Below, piece after piece: positions 61,172 to 64,000 of a stretch of 64,000 nt of DNA. Each line of letters begins with the position of its first letter. The stretch's first letter is position 1. A program made the position numbers and the translations under genes. The DNA is taken from the NCBI GenBank assembly GCA_034336665.1, contig CM067591.1:682001-746000 (forward strand). Reading direction: 5' to 3'. This DNA comes from Luscinia megarhynchos. Lineage: Eukaryota; Chordata; Aves; Passeriformes; Turdidae. The notes under the pieces are model-generated. The model worked only from the letters and a program-made list of their open reading frames with translations. It was not told where the DNA came from and did no database searches.

Positions 61172-64000
<2,829 letters not shown>

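Overview
The window reads as vertebrate nuclear DNA, most probably a songbird GC-rich microchromosome. Five genes are spliced, share a strand and use short GT-AG introns: LETMD1, ANKRD33, ACVRL1, ACVR1B and TAMALIN. Apart from LETMD1 they follow the order of human 12q13. The repeats are avian in character: CR1 LINE 3' ends, several LTR-type elements that I recognise as passerine-like from memory, and an unusually heavy load of GC-rich minisatellites. Species cannot be named from the sequence alone.

Layout. 1-5540: the 3' half of LETMD1 (+), with a tandem repeat in almost every intron. 5700-8260: minisatellites, AT-rich DNA and a duplicated dispersed repeat. 8272-9582: a two-exon forkhead gene (-) carrying FOXJ1 motifs along its whole length, so a second FOXJ1-type gene. 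9780-18830: intergenic DNA with LTR fragments, a large fold-back structure and a 1.4 kb CAGTGA/CAGTGC minisatellite. 18939-22914: ANKRD33 (+). 23360-29180: gene-poor spacer with a likely ACVRL1 leader exon. 29183-35721: ACVRL1 (ALK1). 36000-39200: tandem repeats running up to a CpG promoter. 39376-55366: ACVR1B (ALK4), whose 3'UTR reaches about 59.2 kb. 61172-64000: the 5' half of TAMALIN, cut by the window end.

ACVRL1 and ACVR1B are tandem type I TGF-beta-family receptors. Their L45 loops differ: ACVRL1 has the BMP/SMAD1-5-8 type and ACVR1B the activin/SMAD2-3 type. The other genes have unrelated roles (mitochondrial membrane protein, ciliary-type transcription factor, photoreceptor ankyrin protein, PDZ scaffold).

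Most notable: the FOXJ1-like gene, with a Ser in place of the usual base-contacting Asn of the recognition helix; an apparent 2-nt frameshift in the ACVRL1 juxtamembrane exon; a LETMD1 intron array that repeats the exon's own 5' splice site about 17 times; and a roughly 400 bp fold-back at 11.7-12.2 kb. Exon coordinates were read by eye from splice signals and reading phase.
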